This document shows positions 11,520 through 20,383 of a stretch of DNA of 64,000 nt, one piece after another; within the stretch, counting starts at the first letter, position 1, and the number at the start of each line of letters is the position of its first letter. Origin of the DNA: Breoghania sp963678585 (GTDB taxonomy: Bacteria; Pseudomonadota; Alphaproteobacteria; Rhizobiales; Stappiaceae). The stretch lies in contig CAXXGA010000003.1 in assembly GCA_963678585.2 (NCBI GenBank), positions 1 to 64,000 on the forward strand, written 5' to 3'. The position numbers and the translations under genes were made by a program. The notes under the pieces were generated by a model. That model saw only the letters and a list, made by a program, of their open reading frames with translations. It was not told the DNA's origin and did not search any database.

Positions 11520-12752
11520 ATGCGGGCAGCATCCATCATCGTCGACGAGACGTCCGGAAAAGAAGTCGGGGCCGAAGGCACCGATGTCCGGACCAGCTTG
11601 CGGCGCGCGCTCGACGGGACCGGGATGACCCCCGACGTCATCTTCGCCTTCTACAGCGAGGAACATGACGGAACGGAGATCGCGCAAACCCTGCATGAAC
11701 TCCATCCCCGGGCGGCGATCCTCGGCGGCAGCTCCGCCGGCGGCATCATGGATCAGACGGGTCTGCACGGACCGAGTTCCATCGGCGTTTTGATGGTGTC
11801 CGACCCACAGGGCGATTTCGGCGCGGCCGCGCGGCCGCTCAACGGCAATCCGGCCGCCGCCGCACAGGACGCCCTGCATGCGGCCCTGCTCGAGGCCGAC
11901 TGCGACAGCGAATTGCCGGATCTCATCTGGATCTTTCAGACGCCGGGTCACGAAGAAGAAGTTCTGCGCGGCCTCAAGCAGATTGTCGGCGACCGCTGCC
12001 CGATTGTCGGCGGCAGTTCCGCCGACAGCACGCTGTCGGGCAAGTGGACCCAGATCTGCGGCGGCGAGGCGATGTCGGACGCCGTCGTGGTGTGCGTGCT
12101 CTTTCCCTCCCAGACGCTGGGCATCGGGTTTCAGGGTGCCATGGAGCCGGGGGTCGTCAGTTGCCAGGAACGGCGCGGCGACGGCGGACGCATCACGCGG
12201 ATCGAAGAGGGTGGGCGCGGGCGCACCATACTGGAAATCGACGGGAAACCGGCCGGTCCCGTCTATAACAGGTGGATCGGCGGAGCCCTTGGACCGCTTC
12301 TCGACAATGGCGGCATCATCGTCAGGCAAAGCACGATGACGCCGCTTGCCGTTATCAGGGGCAGCGAGAACGGCTCCGAGCGCTGTTTTCTGGTCCACCC
12401 CCGTACGCTGCGCCCCGACGGCGCGCTCACGACCTTCGCCGACGTGGAGGAGGGGGAAGAGATCCACTGCGTACGCCGCGATCCGGAACTGCTGATCCGG
12501 CGCGCCAGCCGGGTGTCCCATCAGGCGGTGCAGCAAATTGCGGGCACACGGCCCATCGCTGCGGTGATGACCTTTTGCGGCGGCCCGGGCATCGCCGGCA
12601 ACGACAATCTGGCGGGCCTTGTGGAAGTGCTGAAGGCGCAACTGGGAGACCTGCCGATCCTCGTGTGCTTCACCTTCGGCGAGCAGGGCCCGGTCCTTGG
12701 CGTCAACAAACACGGAAATCTGATGATTTCCGCCGTCGTATTCGGTTCTTAG
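11520..12752 (+). CDS. FIST-domain sensor protein (NosP-like candidate)
   Basis: A 410-residue soluble protein of the FIST family. The N-terminal FIST half contains AAILGGSSAGGIMDQTG and CPIVGGSSADSTLSG. The FIST_C half ends with LPILVCFTFGEQGPVLGVNK and HGNLMISAVVFG. FIST proteins are input domains. One branch, NosP, binds haem and nitric oxide and is usually encoded next to kinases or c-di-GMP enzymes. Haem binding cannot be shown from sequence alone. The downstream GGDEF-EAL gene begins 13 nt later, so the two are probably one operon and one signalling unit. The reading frame is open upstream, but homology and a modest ribosome site favour the ATG at 11520. The pair interrupts the usual corC-lnt adjacency. 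Confidence 0.82.
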   Translation: MRAASIIVDETSGKEVGAEGTDVRTSLRRALDGTGMTPDVIFAFYSEEHDGTEIAQTLHELHPRAAILGGSSAGGIMDQTGLHGPSSIGVLMVSDPQGDFGAAARPLNGNPAAAAQDALHAALLEADCDSELPDLIWIFQTPGHEEEVLRGLKQIVGDRCPIVGGSSADSTLSGKWTQICGGEAMSDAVVVCVLFPSQTLGIGFQGAMEPGVVSCQERRGDGGRITRIEEGGRGRTILEIDGKPAGPVYNRWIGGALGPLLDNGGIIVRQSTMTPLAVIRGSENGSERCFLVHPRTLRPDGALTTFADVEEGEEIHCVRRDPELLIRRASRVSHQAVQQIAGTRPIAAVMTFCGGPGIAGNDNLAGLVEVLKAQLGDLPILVCFTFGEQGPVLGVNKHGNLMISAVVFGS

Positions 12753-12765
12753 GCAACTCAACGCA

Positions 12766-14670
12766 ATGGACGATCTGCAATCCATCTCCTCTCTCCGCGA
12801 GACCGTTCAGGCCCTGCAGCAGGAAAATGCGGTCCTGCAGGCGCAGGCGTATGAGTCCAATCTGCTGTTTTCCGGATTGCGCTCGTTGCTGACGCTCGAT
12901 AACGGGATCGATCCGTTTCAGGTGGTCTTTTCTTCATTGCGCGAAGTCTTCGATTTCGAAAACGCCTGCACTCTTGTCGATGAAGACGAGGCGATGGACT
13001 GCATCGCCTCCACCTCCCCGGCCCTGATGGGGACCCGGTGGATGAAATCGCGCATGATGCGCAAGGTTCTGGACGGGCGCGCGCGCGCCAAGCTGGAGCG
13101 ATACGGCCGCACCCCGATCATCGACCATCCGGAGCTGGTGAGCGCCGATCAGCCTGCCATGTTCCTGCCCATCCGGCTGGAGGCGCGGCGCGGGGCGATC
13201 GTCTTGCTGCGCGCGCCCGGAGAGCCCGGCTTCTCGCGCGACGACGTGGTTCTGGGCCAGCGCTATGCCCTGCTCGCCGCCCATGCTCTCGGCATCCGGC
13301 GTCACCATCTGAGCGAAACGGAAAACCTGCGTCTTCAGGAACTGACCCGCATTCTCGAATACCGGGCTCTCCATGACGAACTGACCGGCGTCGGCAACCG
13401 GGCGCGGCTGAACCAGTTCATCACCAGGGCGCTGGCGGAGCGCAAGCCCGATGAGCGGTTGGCGTTGGTCTTTGTCGATATCGACCGGTTCAAGCGGATC
13501 AACGACTATTTCGGCCATGAGGCGGGCGATGCGCTGCTGAAGGCTATCGCGGAGCGGCTTTCGAGCGAAGTGGCGGGCCATGATTGCGTGACCCGCATGA
13601 GCGGCGATGAATTCATCGTCGTCCTTTCCGGCTTGAAGGACATGGACCACGCACGCGCGCGGCTGGAGCGCATTCGCGACACCCTGTGCGGCTCATATCA
13701 GCTGCTTGGCAGCCGGGTCGATGTGACCGTCTCCATCGGCGTCAGCCTGTGTCCGGAAAACGGCAGGAATTTCGGGGATCTGCGGCGCAACGCCGATTAC
13801 GCCATGTATCGTTCCAAGGCGGAGCGGCACGGGGCGGTGGTGTTCTACTCGCAGGAAATGGGCCGCGCCCTCTACAGCTCCCTGCAGCTTGAGCAACTGT
13901 TGCGCGAGGCGGTGAGACGGAAGGATTTCGAAGCCGCGCTTCAGCCCAAGGTGCGCATTTCCGATTACCGCGTGACCGGGTTCGAGGCGCTGGCGCGCTG
14001 GCGCGAGGATGACGGCACCGTGCGCGCGCCGGGCGAATTCATCCGCGCGGCAAGCGAGCTGGACCTTCTCAACCCCATCACGCTGGCCATCACCGAGGAC
14101 GCGTTGTCCACCTTCGACCGGCTGGACGAGCGCTTCGGCGACAAGACGACGGTCTCCATCAACATTGCGGGCATTCAGGCAAACGATCCCATCTTCATGT
14201 CCGAACTGGTGGCGCGGGTCGTCGCCAGCGGTCGCGCCAACCGGCTGGTTCTGGAACTGACCGAGGATGCAATGGTGCAGGCGCCGCAATTCCGCGCCCT
14301 CGTCCAGCCGATGCTGAGCGCCGCAGGTATCCGGCTCGCCATCGACGATTTCGGCACCGGCTATTCCTCGCTTTCGGTGATCGCGGAACTTGAGGCGCAC
14401 GAACTCAAGATCGACCGCTCCTTCATCACCAACATCCACGAGAACCCGGTCAACCAGCGCATCCTGCGCGCCATCGAGCGGCTCGGCCAGTCCATGGGCC
14501 TTGTGATGGTGGCCGAAGGCGTGGAGAAGCTGGAGGAACTGACCTATCTCGCCCACGAGACCAGCGTGGAGATCGTGCAGGGCTATTATTTCTCAAAGCC
14601 CATGTCGGTACCGCAGGTCATCGAGTGGCAGGGAATGGAACTGCCGCAGCTTGCCGCGGAGGCGAGCTGA
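12766..14670 (+). CDS. GAF-GGDEF-EAL cyclic di-GMP enzyme
   Basis: A 634-residue cytoplasmic protein. A short coiled N-terminus is followed by a GAF-like domain (about 40-185), a GGDEF domain (about 200-360) with RMSGDEFIVVLSG, and an EAL domain (about 375-620). The diguanylate cyclase motif is SGDEF, a tolerated variant. The inhibitory RxxD site is replaced by AGHD, so product inhibition is unlikely. The EAL domain keeps the catalytic set: FEALARW, VSINIAG, LELTED, IDDFGTGYSSL, ELKIDRSF, VAEGVE and QGYYFSKP, so phosphodiesterase activity is expected. Which activity dominates cannot be told. No membrane segment is present, and the FIST protein encoded 13 nt upstream is the likely input partner. 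Confidence 0.9.
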   Translation: MDDLQSISSLRETVQALQQENAVLQAQAYESNLLFSGLRSLLTLDNGIDPFQVVFSSLREVFDFENACTLVDEDEAMDCIASTSPALMGTRWMKSRMMRKVLDGRARAKLERYGRTPIIDHPELVSADQPAMFLPIRLEARRGAIVLLRAPGEPGFSRDDVVLGQRYALLAAHALGIRRHHLSETENLRLQELTRILEYRALHDELTGVGNRARLNQFITRALAERKPDERLALVFVDIDRFKRINDYFGHEAGDALLKAIAERLSSEVAGHDCVTRMSGDEFIVVLSGLKDMDHARARLERIRDTLCGSYQLLGSRVDVTVSIGVSLCPENGRNFGDLRRNADYAMYRSKAERHGAVVFYSQEMGRALYSSLQLEQLLREAVRRKDFEAALQPKVRISDYRVTGFEALARWREDDGTVRAPGEFIRAASELDLLNPITLAITEDALSTFDRLDERFGDKTTVSINIAGIQANDPIFMSELVARVVASGRANRLVLELTEDAMVQAPQFRALVQPMLSAAGIRLAIDDFGTGYSSLSVIAELEAHELKIDRSFITNIHENPVNQRILRAIERLGQSMGLVMVAEGVEKLEELTYLAHETSVEIVQGYYFSKPMSVPQVIEWQGMELPQLAAEAS

Positions 14671-14720
14671 CACGCGACGACGGGCGGGCATGTAAAGACT
14701 GGCCGCGGGCACCGGACAGC

Positions 14721-14746
14721 AAAACGGGGCGGAACAGGTCCGCCCC
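14721..14746 (-). terminator. Terminator of the miaB-phoH-ybeY-corC transcript
   Basis: A perfect eight-base-pair stem (GGGGCGGA/TCCGCCCC, five-base loop) is followed on the minus strand by GTTTTG. It lies 90 nt beyond the corC stop, between two convergent genes, and may also slow transcription from the GGDEF-EAL side. Confidence 0.7.
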
Positions 14747-14835
14747 GGATATCGGTTTCCAAAAACGAAAAGACGCGGTGAGGTACGGGGGGCTTCCGCC
14801 ACCCACTGTTTCACGGCCCGCTATTCCGCCGCCCA

Positions 14836-15993
14836 CTACTCCGCGGCCATGTCCTCGCCATCGCCGCGGCGCGGCCTGCGGCGGCTTTCGGCCGTCCCGG
14901 CCGCTGCCTGTTCGCCGGACTGGCGGAGGATCCTCACCCGTTTCACGCGGCGCGGATCGGCATCGATCACCTCGAACTCGAACCCGGCCATCTCGGGCGC
15001 GGTGATCACCTCGCCGCGCACCGGCACGCGGCCGACGAGCGTGAAGAGCAGGCCGCCCAGCGTGTCGATTTCCTCCGACATCCCGCCAATGTCAAAGGCG
15101 TCGCCAAGCTCTTCCTGAAGATCCTCGATCATCACGCGCGCATCGGCGACCCAGGCCGCCTCGTTCTGGCGCACGAGCATCGGCTCTTCGTCCTCGTCGT
15201 ATTCGTCCTCGATGTCGCCGACGACGGTTTCAACGAGGTCTTCCAGCGAGACGAGGCCGTCGGTGCCGCCGTATTCGTCGATGACGAGGGCCATCTGCAC
15301 ACGCGAGGCCTGCATCTGGGCCATCAGATCGGCCGCCCGCATGGAGGGCGGGACGAAGAGAACCGGGCGGATGATTTCAAAAGCGCCGAGCGGCTGGGTC
15401 ATGTCGAGCTGACAGGGGGCAGGCCCGCCGCCGGATTCCGCGCCCGCCTCGCCGGAGGTCGCCTCCGCCTCGTCTCCCGTCGCCGCCTCGCCGGTCCCGG
15501 CATGCGCGGTGTCGTTCAGCGCGCCGGAGAAGAAGCCCAGCAGGTCCTTGATGTGAACCATGCCGCGCGGGTCGTCGAGCGTGTCGTGATAGACGGGCAT
15601 GCGCGAATGGCCGGAGGTTCGAAACACCTCCATGAGTTCGGCAAGCGAGATGTTTTCGTCGACCGCGTCGATATCGGCGCGCGGGACCATGACATCGTCC
15701 ACCCGCACCTCGCGCAGGCGCAGGATGTTGCCCAGAAGAACCCGTTCTTCGGGCGAAAAATTCGCGTCTCCGCCGTAATCGGCGGCGAGCACATGTTCCA
15801 GATTTTCACGGAGGCTGCCGTTTCTGCGCAGCACCAGCTGGCTGATCAGGCGCGACAGCCAGGGACGGGAGTCGCGCTCCGCTTCGCCATCGTGGCGGGA
15901 AGCAGGCGCGGTGGAACTCTGGCCGGGTTCTTCGGCCGAAGACGGCCCGGGATCTGAGGTGTCAGGCAATGTCATCGTCTCGTCCGGTCGCAT
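14836..15993 (-). CDS. CorC/HlyC-type CBS-domain protein
   Basis: A 385-residue protein of the CorC/TlyC family, often called hemolysin-related but more plausibly involved in magnesium/cobalt efflux. After a hydrophilic N-terminus there is a helix with VLLGNILRLREVRVDDVMVP, a pair of CBS domains (RADIDAVDENISLAELMEVF onward and MALVIDEYGGTDGLVSLEDL), and a C-terminal transporter-associated domain (IDTLGGLLFTLVGRVPVRGE). An insert rich in Ala/Gly/Glu separates the two CBS halves. The ATG at 15993 overlaps the ybeY stop codon in a TGATG junction, implying translational coupling; a TTG at 15996 is a less likely start. Confidence 0.88.
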   Translation of the reverse strand: MRPDETMTLPDTSDPGPSSAEEPGQSSTAPASRHDGEAERDSRPWLSRLISQLVLRRNGSLRENLEHVLAADYGGDANFSPEERVLLGNILRLREVRVDDVMVPRADIDAVDENISLAELMEVFRTSGHSRMPVYHDTLDDPRGMVHIKDLLGFFSGALNDTAHAGTGEAATGDEAEATSGEAGAESGGGPAPCQLDMTQPLGAFEIIRPVLFVPPSMRAADLMAQMQASRVQMALVIDEYGGTDGLVSLEDLVETVVGDIEDEYDEDEEPMLVRQNEAAWVADARVMIEDLQEELGDAFDIGGMSEEIDTLGGLLFTLVGRVPVRGEVITAPEMAGFEFEVIDADPRRVKRVRILRQSGEQAAAGTAESRRRPRRGDGEDMAAE

Positions 15994-16562
15994 CAAAGCG
16001 TCCGTGTTTCATCCTGTGTTGGCGGATCGTTGCGGTAGGGATCGGCTATGCCGAGGCCCGCCAGGATCCGGGTTTCGAGGCCCTCCATTATGTCGGCCTC
16101 TGAGTCAATTTGGTGATCATACCCGAAAAGATGAAGAGTTCCGTGTACGATTAAGTGAACGAGATGCGCATCGAAGGCGATTGCACCCTCTTCCGCCTCG
16201 CGCATGACCGTCTCGCGGGCCAGCACGATATCGCCCAGAAGGGGGCCGAAAACCGGGCCTTCCTCGTCGCCGCCGGGGAAGGAGAGCACATTCGTCGGCT
16301 TGTCCTTGCTGCGGTAGTCGCGGTTGAGCACCTGCACTTCTGCATCATCGGAAAAGACGAGGCTCAGCTCGGAACCCGGCAGATAGCGCAGGTCCGCGGT
16401 CGCAAAAACCGCCCCAAGGGCACGGTGCGCCAGCGCTTCCAGCGCCTCTGCCGAAGGCCAGCCATCCGCGTTGATCGCCAGATCGATTTCCAGATCGTCG
16501 GGGACCCGCCCCGTCTCGTCGCTCGCTTCGGTCATCGCCTTGCTGCTTTCAGACCCGCTCAT
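15993..16562 (-). CDS. ybeY: Endoribonuclease YbeY
   Basis: YbeY is a metal-dependent single-strand endoribonuclease used in 16S rRNA 3'-end maturation and ribosome quality control. The zinc-binding signature HGTLHLFGYDH (His-x3-His-x5-His) is present near residue 140, preceded by TNVLSFPGG and GDIVLARETV, both typical of the family. At 189 residues it is longer than the E. coli form because of extra residues at both ends. It lies 22 nt after phoH and overlaps corC, in the order phoH-ybeY-corC conserved across proteobacteria. Confidence 0.95.
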   Translation of the reverse strand: MSGSESSKAMTEASDETGRVPDDLEIDLAINADGWPSAEALEALAHRALGAVFATADLRYLPGSELSLVFSDDAEVQVLNRDYRSKDKPTNVLSFPGGDEEGPVFGPLLGDIVLARETVMREAEEGAIAFDAHLVHLIVHGTLHLFGYDHQIDSEADIMEGLETRILAGLGIADPYRNDPPTQDETRTL

Positions 16563-16584
16563 TCACGCCCGTCATCCGCGCCTG

Positions 16585-17670
16585 TCATCCACGCCGCGGC
16601 GGGGTGGTGTGGCCCGTATCGACGCCGCCGTCTTCGGCTTGCGCGGTGGCGCGGTCGTAGGCGGCGACGATGCGCGCGACAAGCTCATGGCGCACCACGT
16701 CCTTGTCGGTAAAGCGCACGCGCGTGATGCCTTCCACCCCGTCGAGCACGGCAAGCGCCTCGCGCAGACCCGAAACCATGCCGCGTGGCAGGTCGATCTG
16801 GCTGGGATCGCCGGTGACGATCATCTTGGCGTTGTCGCCCAGACGCGTCAGGAACATCTTCATCTGCATGGAGGTGGTGTTCTGCGCCTCATCCAGAATG
16901 ACCACCGCATTCGACAGCGTGCGGCCGCGCATGAAGGCGAGCGGCGCGACCTCGATCACGCCGGAAAGGATGGCGCGTTCCACCTTCTCGCCCGGCATCA
17001 TCTCGTAAAGCGCGTCATAGAGCGGGCGCAGGTAGGGATCGACCTTTTCCTTCATGTCGCCGGGCAGGAAGCCGAGGCGTTCTCCCGCTTCCACCGCGGG
17101 ACGCGACAGGATGATCCGGTCGATCTCACCGCGTTCCAGCAATGCCGCCGCATAGGCCACCGCAAGGAAGGTCTTGCCGGTGCCCGCAGGGCCGATGCCG
17201 AAGACCAGATCGGCCCGGTCCATCGCGCGGATATAGGCGTCCTGCGCGGGCGTGCGGGCGACGACCGTCTTGCGTTTGGTGGAGATCTGGGCGAAGGCCA
17301 GCTTTGAGCGCGGCTCCATCGTGGGCAGCGAGAGCTGGCCGGTTTCCGCGCTCGCCATACGGATCGCGCCTTCCACGTCGCCGGGATGCAGCTCGTGGCC
17401 CTGCTGGAGGCGGTGATATAGCCCCTCCAGCGCCAGACGCGCCTGTTCGCAGCCTTCCTGGGAGCCCTTGAGGGCCACCTGGTTGCCGCGCCCGACCGCT
17501 TCCACGCCCAGACGACGCTCGATCAGGGCCAGATTCTGGTCGAACTGACCGAACAGATCGCCAATGAGACGGTTGTCATCGAAGGCCACGACTACATGGG
17601 TCATGTCGGAAGCGGGCACCGACCCGCCGACCGCACCTTCGGCACCTTGTGCTGGGGTATCCCCCGTCAA
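16585..17670 (-). CDS. phoH: PhoH-family ATPase (YbeZ)
   Basis: A 361-residue cytoplasmic ATPase, partner of YbeY in RNA metabolism. An N-terminal KH-like region is followed by the P-loop GIGPAGTGKT, the Walker B region VVILDEAQNTT and the FLTRLGDNAKMIVTGDPSQI motif characteristic of PhoH. The start is taken as TTG at 17670. It has a perfect AGGAGG six bases upstream and overlaps the miaB stop in a TTGA junction. The first ATG (17604) has no ribosome site, although conserved sequence only begins at about that point. The C-terminal tail is Asp/Gly/Thr-rich and probably unstructured. Confidence 0.93.
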   Translation of the reverse strand: MTGDTPAQGAEGAVGGSVPASDMTHVVVAFDDNRLIGDLFGQFDQNLALIERRLGVEAVGRGNQVALKGSQEGCEQARLALEGLYHRLQQGHELHPGDVEGAIRMASAETGQLSLPTMEPRSKLAFAQISTKRKTVVARTPAQDAYIRAMDRADLVFGIGPAGTGKTFLAVAYAAALLERGEIDRIILSRPAVEAGERLGFLPGDMKEKVDPYLRPLYDALYEMMPGEKVERAILSGVIEVAPLAFMRGRTLSNAVVILDEAQNTTSMQMKMFLTRLGDNAKMIVTGDPSQIDLPRGMVSGLREALAVLDGVEGITRVRFTDKDVVRHELVARIVAAYDRATAQAEDGGVDTGHTTPPRRG

Positions 17671-19082
17671 GCCCTGCCTCCTGCTTCCGCCGCCACGCGG
17701 CCATCCGCACCCGACGGCGTCGCCGCCGCCTCGTTACCGGTCAACCGGCCCACAAGCGAGTTGGGGCCGACATCCTCGATCACAACCTGCCGGATCTCAC
17801 CGAAAAGCTCCGCCGGCGCGTCCACGTGAACCGCCTGAAGCCAGGGCGAGCGCCCGCCGAGCTGACCTTCGAACCGGCCCGGCTTTTCGAACAAGACATC
17901 CATCACCGCCCCGCGCTTGGAGGCGTTGAAGGCCTGCTGCTGCTGCGACAGGAGCGCCTGAAGACGGGCGAGCCGTTCCGACTTGACCTCTTCGGGCACC
18001 TGATCGTCAAGAGCGGCCCCCGGCGTGCCGGGACGCGGGCTGTATTTGAACGAGAAGGCCGAAGCGTAGCCGACCTCTTCCACCAGTTTCATGGTGGCGC
18101 GGAAATCGTCTTCCGTCTCGCCCGGGAAGCCGACGATGAAATCGCCGGAAAGCGCAATATCGGGGCGGGCGGCGCGGATGCGCTCCACCAGCGCCAGATA
18201 TTCGGCCGCCGTGTGCTTGCGGTTCATCATGCCGAGAATGCGGTCGGAGCCTGCCTGCACCGGCAGGTGCAGATAGGGCATCAGCGCCTCGAGGTCGCGG
18301 TGCGCAGCCATCAGCTCGTCGTCCATGTCGCGCGGATGGCTGGTGGTGTAGCGCAGGCGGTCGAGGCCGGGAATGTCGGCCAGCGCGTGCAGCAGGCGGC
18401 CAAGGCCCCAATCTGAGCCGTCCGGCCCCTTGCCATGATAGGCGTTGACGTTCTGGCCGAGCAGCGTCACCTCGCGTACGCCTGCATCCGCAAGACGACG
18501 CGCTTCATCGAGCACTTGCGAAATCGGGCGGGATACTTCCGCGCCGCGGGTGTAGGGCACCACGCAGAAGGTACAGAACTTGTCGCAGCCTTCCTGCACG
18601 GTGAGGAAGGCGGTCACGCCGCGTTTCACCGTCACTTCGCGCGAGGCGGCGGGCAGCGCCTTGAACTTGTCCTCGGTGGGAAGATCCGTCTCCACGACAT
18701 GTTCGCCCTCGGCCGCGCGCTTCAGCAGTTCCGGCAGGCGGTGATAGCTCTGCGGGCCGAAGACCAGATCGACCGCGGGCGCGCGGTGCATGATCTCGTC
18801 GCCCTCGGCCTGCGCCACGCAACCGGCCACCGCCAGCGTCATCGGCTTTGCCGTGTCCGCGCGCGCATCCTTCAGTTTCCGGATGCGGCCGATTTCGGAA
18901 TAGACCTTCTCCGCCGCCTTTTCGCGGATGTGGCAGGTGTTCAGGATGACGAGATCGGCGTCCTCGAGATTATCCGTGCTGGCGTAGCCTTCGGGCGCCA
19001 GCGCGTCCGTCATACGATCGGAATCGTAGACGTTCATCTGGCAGCCATAGGTACGAACGAAGACTTTCTTGGCGTCACTCAT
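17667..19082 (-). CDS. miaB: tRNA-2-methylthio-N6-dimethylallyladenosine synthase
   Basis: MiaB is a radical-SAM methylthiotransferase acting on i6A37 in tRNA. The three N-terminal cluster cysteines lie in YGCQMNVYDSDRM, LNTCHIREKA and VAGCVAQ. The radical-SAM motif is GCDKFCTFCVVPY (CxxxCxxC), and SGDFIVGFPGETEDDF and the C-terminal TRAM domain follow. I start it at the ATG at 19082 (MSDAKKVFVRTYGCQMN), giving 471 residues. The frame is open to an ATG at 19145, but that extension has no conserved sequence. The stop overlaps the phoH start. Confidence 0.95.
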   Translation of the reverse strand: MSDAKKVFVRTYGCQMNVYDSDRMTDALAPEGYASTDNLEDADLVILNTCHIREKAAEKVYSEIGRIRKLKDARADTAKPMTLAVAGCVAQAEGDEIMHRAPAVDLVFGPQSYHRLPELLKRAAEGEHVVETDLPTEDKFKALPAASREVTVKRGVTAFLTVQEGCDKFCTFCVVPYTRGAEVSRPISQVLDEARRLADAGVREVTLLGQNVNAYHGKGPDGSDWGLGRLLHALADIPGLDRLRYTTSHPRDMDDELMAAHRDLEALMPYLHLPVQAGSDRILGMMNRKHTAAEYLALVERIRAARPDIALSGDFIVGFPGETEDDFRATMKLVEEVGYASAFSFKYSPRPGTPGAALDDQVPEEVKSERLARLQALLSQQQQAFNASKRGAVMDVLFEKPGRFEGQLGGRSPWLQAVHVDAPAELFGEIRQVVIEDVGPNSLVGRLTGNEAAATPSGADGRVAAEAGGRA

Positions 19083-19337
19083 GAATGTCGAAACCAGACC
19101 TTGCAGGCATTGTCCCGTGCAGCCGACAGCCTTGTGCCTCAGCATGCACGCGATGCGGGAGTTAAGGGAGCCCTTTTCAAGGAGAAGACCTCAAAACACG
19201 GGAACCATCCCCTCATTTTTGCAGGCCGCTTCCTCTGCTTCGCAGGGGCATTTGTCAATGCGCCGGGCCAAAAAGAACCCAGCGAGACGTTTTCGCCCTC
19301 AGCACTAACGGTTTTTGAGCGATATGAGAATAGGCTG

Positions 19338-20216
19338 TTATTGCGGCGCGGCAATGTTTTGGCGCGCCTCGGGCGACGCCAGTGCCGAAACTTCGTCCGC
19401 AGAGTTAATTCGCGGCTCCGGCTCGCGCCCCAGAAGCGTTGCGTTGACGGCATCGCGCACCGTCTGCTCCAGCTCAGCGGCCAGCGCCTTGCGGTTGGTG
19501 GAGGGGGACACGGCAACCGGTTCGCCCCAGATCAGTTCCACATCCACCGCGCCTTCCTTCATCAGCCGCCACAAATGCGGGGCGAGATCCATGTCGCCGT
19601 ACCAGCCGATGAGCGGGCGGGTGCGCCGGTCGAGCGGCAGGCCCTGAAGCTTTGTGTAGACAACGGCGAGCGGCTGGACCCACACCGTTTCCGGCCCCGC
19701 ATCGCCATTGCCGGTAAGAGCCGCCTGCGCCGCGCCGATCAGGGCGCTTCGGAAGGGCAGCACCCTTGAGCCGTCGGACGAGGTGCCCTCGGCAAAAAGA
19801 ACCATGGCGTCGCCGTTGGTGAGCCGTTCGGCAATCTCGGAATTGGTGCGCCCTGTGGCGGAGCGGCGCTGACGGTCCACGAAGACCGTGCGCTGCAGGC
19901 GGGCGAAGGTGCCGAACAGCGGCCATGTGGCCACTTCCGATTTGGCGATGAAGGAGAGCGGCACGCGCGAGCCCAGCACCACGATATCGAGCCAGGAAAC
20001 ATGATTGGCGGCCACCAGCAGGGGGCGCGTGGCGTCCAGACGACCATGCTCGGTGATGCGCACGCCCAGAAGGCGGCACCCCACCCGGTGAAACAGCACC
20101 GGGATCCAGCGCCTGGCCTGCCAGCGGAAACGCACCGCAAGCCATTGCAGCGGCAGAAGAATGAGCGTGACGACGGTCAGGCCGGCAATCGCCAGACAGG
20201 CGCGCAGGGCGGGCAT
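19338..20216 (-). CDS. PlsC-type 1-acyl-glycerol-3-phosphate acyltransferase
   Basis: A 292-residue membrane-associated acyltransferase of phospholipid or ornithine-lipid synthesis. An N-terminal hydrophobic segment (about residues 5-28) anchors it. The catalytic NHVSWLD is the family HX4D motif, and the substrate-binding FAEGTSSDGSRVLPF follows. A hydrophilic tail of about 40 residues is added at the C-terminus. Position between rimI and miaB is conserved in Hyphomicrobiales. Whether it makes phosphatidic acid (PlsC) or ornithine lipid (OlsA-like) cannot be decided here. No fur/mur-like gene lies between it and rimI; that 167-nt gap is too short for one. Confidence 0.88.
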   Translation of the reverse strand: MPALRACLAIAGLTVVTLILLPLQWLAVRFRWQARRWIPVLFHRVGCRLLGVRITEHGRLDATRPLLVAANHVSWLDIVVLGSRVPLSFIAKSEVATWPLFGTFARLQRTVFVDRQRRSATGRTNSEIAERLTNGDAMVLFAEGTSSDGSRVLPFRSALIGAAQAALTGNGDAGPETVWVQPLAVVYTKLQGLPLDRRTRPLIGWYGDMDLAPHLWRLMKEGAVDVELIWGEPVAVSPSTNRKALAAELEQTVRDAVNATLLGREPEPRINSADEVSALASPEARQNIAAPQ

Positions 20217-20383
20217 GGCCTTGAAGTCTCCTCACTCAGGTCGGGGTCGCTCGCAAAAGCGGCGACGGATCCTGCAGTATCGCGCGTGAGCCGACGAGGT
20301 CAAACGGCGCAGAACGGCAGCACACACCTAGCCCACATGTTGCGTCAAATGGATGACAGCGGACCGAATCGCCTCGCCGCATC

